From contig CALVMD010000001.1 in the NCBI GenBank assembly GCA_944342025.1, positions 120,109-184,108 of the forward strand: a stretch of 64,000 bases of DNA, written 5' to 3'. This document shows, in pieces, positions 63,689 to 64,000 of the stretch. How positions within the stretch are numbered: position 1 is the first letter of the stretch; the number at the start of each line of letters is the position of its first letter. The notes beneath the pieces are model-generated. The model was given only the letters and a program-made list of their open reading frames with translations, had not been told where the DNA came from and searched no databases. The position numbers and the translations under genes are program-made. Source of the stretch: an uncultured Clostridia bacterium. Its GTDB lineage: Bacteria; Bacillota; Clostridia; Christensenellales; Borkfalkiaceae.

Positions 63689-64000
63689 TTATTTAGGGCG
63701 TTTTGCGCCGTATTTGGAACGAGCCTGTCTTCTCTTTGCAACGCCTGCGGTATCCAGAGCGCCGCGGATGATGTGATAACGAACACCGGGGAGATCGCGC
63801 ACCCTGCCGCCGCGAATAAGAACGGAGCTGTGCTCGTTCAGGTTGTGACCTTCGCCGGGGATGTACACGGTACCTTCCTGCTTGTTCGTCAAGCGCACCC
63901 TCGCGATCTTACGGAGCGCGGAGTTCGGCTTTTTCGGAGAGGTGGTGGAAACGGAAAGGCATACGCCCCTCTTCTGCGGGCACTGACCCATGATAGGCGT
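63689..64000 (-). CDS. rpsL: 30S ribosomal protein S12 (start beyond window)
   Basis: The visible 103 residues match the C-terminal three quarters of S12: [61 protein letters not shown] and the basic end [10 protein letters not shown]12 controls decoding accuracy; the KKPNSA and RVRDLPGV regions are where streptomycin resistance changes occur, and both look wild type. The frame runs past base 64000. Confidence 0.96.
   Translation of the reverse strand, partial: TPIMGQCPQKRGVCLSVSTTSPKKPNSALRKIARVRLTNKQEGTVYIPGEGHNLNEHSSVLIRGGRVRDLPGVRYHIIRGALDTAGVAKRRQARSKYGAKRPK

Overview
The window reads as chromosomal DNA of an endospore-forming clostridium-like Firmicute of moderately high GC. Direct support comes from SpoVAD/SpoVAE, SpoIVA, SpoIIGA with its sigma factor SigE, a PdaB-type deacetylase, Gram-positive style promoters, an M-box riboswitch and Shine-Dalgarno sites near AGGAGG. 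Two arabinan-active glycosidases (GH51 and a GH43 lipoprotein) fit a gut or plant-fibre habitat. Assignment to a Christensenellales-like lineage is only a guess. Almost all genes lie on the minus strand. I found no tRNA, rRNA or CRISPR array.

Layout. 0-6 kb: a truncated membrane protein gene, an aldo/keto reductase with ferredoxin-like tail, a GH51 arabinofuranosidase, spoVAE-spoVAD and a 43-codon gene behind a sigma-G-like promoter. 6-13.6 kb: a magnesium P-type ATPase under an M-box riboswitch, a heterodimeric ABC exporter and a secreted SIMPL protein. 13.6-17.7 kb: der-plsY-spoIVA and a small membrane protein. 17.8-22.9 kb: an apparent operon lgt, nicotinate phosphoribosyltransferase, a coiled-coil protein, lspA, rluD-like, pyrR, which joins both steps of lipoprotein maturation. 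23-29 kb: mazF, nnr (NADHX repair), recX, an ilvE-type aminotransferase, a zinc-ribbon membrane protein and a YigZ protein. 29-36.5 kb: tyrS, the GH43 lipoprotein, a NifU-like/GGGtGRT pair, and a PurF-like protein that lacks the glutaminase cysteine.

36.5-46.7 kb holds the most striking locus: six co-directional genes encoding two SipW-type (ER-type) signal peptidases, one TasA-like protein, two other proteins with the same type of export signal (one a 1357-residue parallel beta-helix-like protein), and a membrane protein with a hexapeptide-repeat cytosolic tail and a TasA-like outer domain. It is preceded by a good promoter and a roughly 380-nt structured leader. I interpret it as a cell-surface fibre or matrix system.

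46.8-64 kb: spoIIGA-sigE, a two-OB-fold SSB-like protein, pdaB-like, a ParE/ParC-type topoisomerase pair, an XRE regulator with paired operators, an alpha/beta hydrolase, murG, a decayed IS200/IS605 transposase, a sugar O-acetyltransferase, and the str operon (tuf, fusA, rpsG, rpsL).

Three related composite intergenic repeats (about 28.92-29.30, 34.51-34.92 and 63.17-63.50 kb) share hairpins with fixed ends but different, self-complementary cores. One overlaps the tyrS stop codon, one carries a duplicated 3' end of the GGGtGRT gene, and one splits rpsL from rpsG. Together with the SipW locus they are the best candidates here for undescribed biology.
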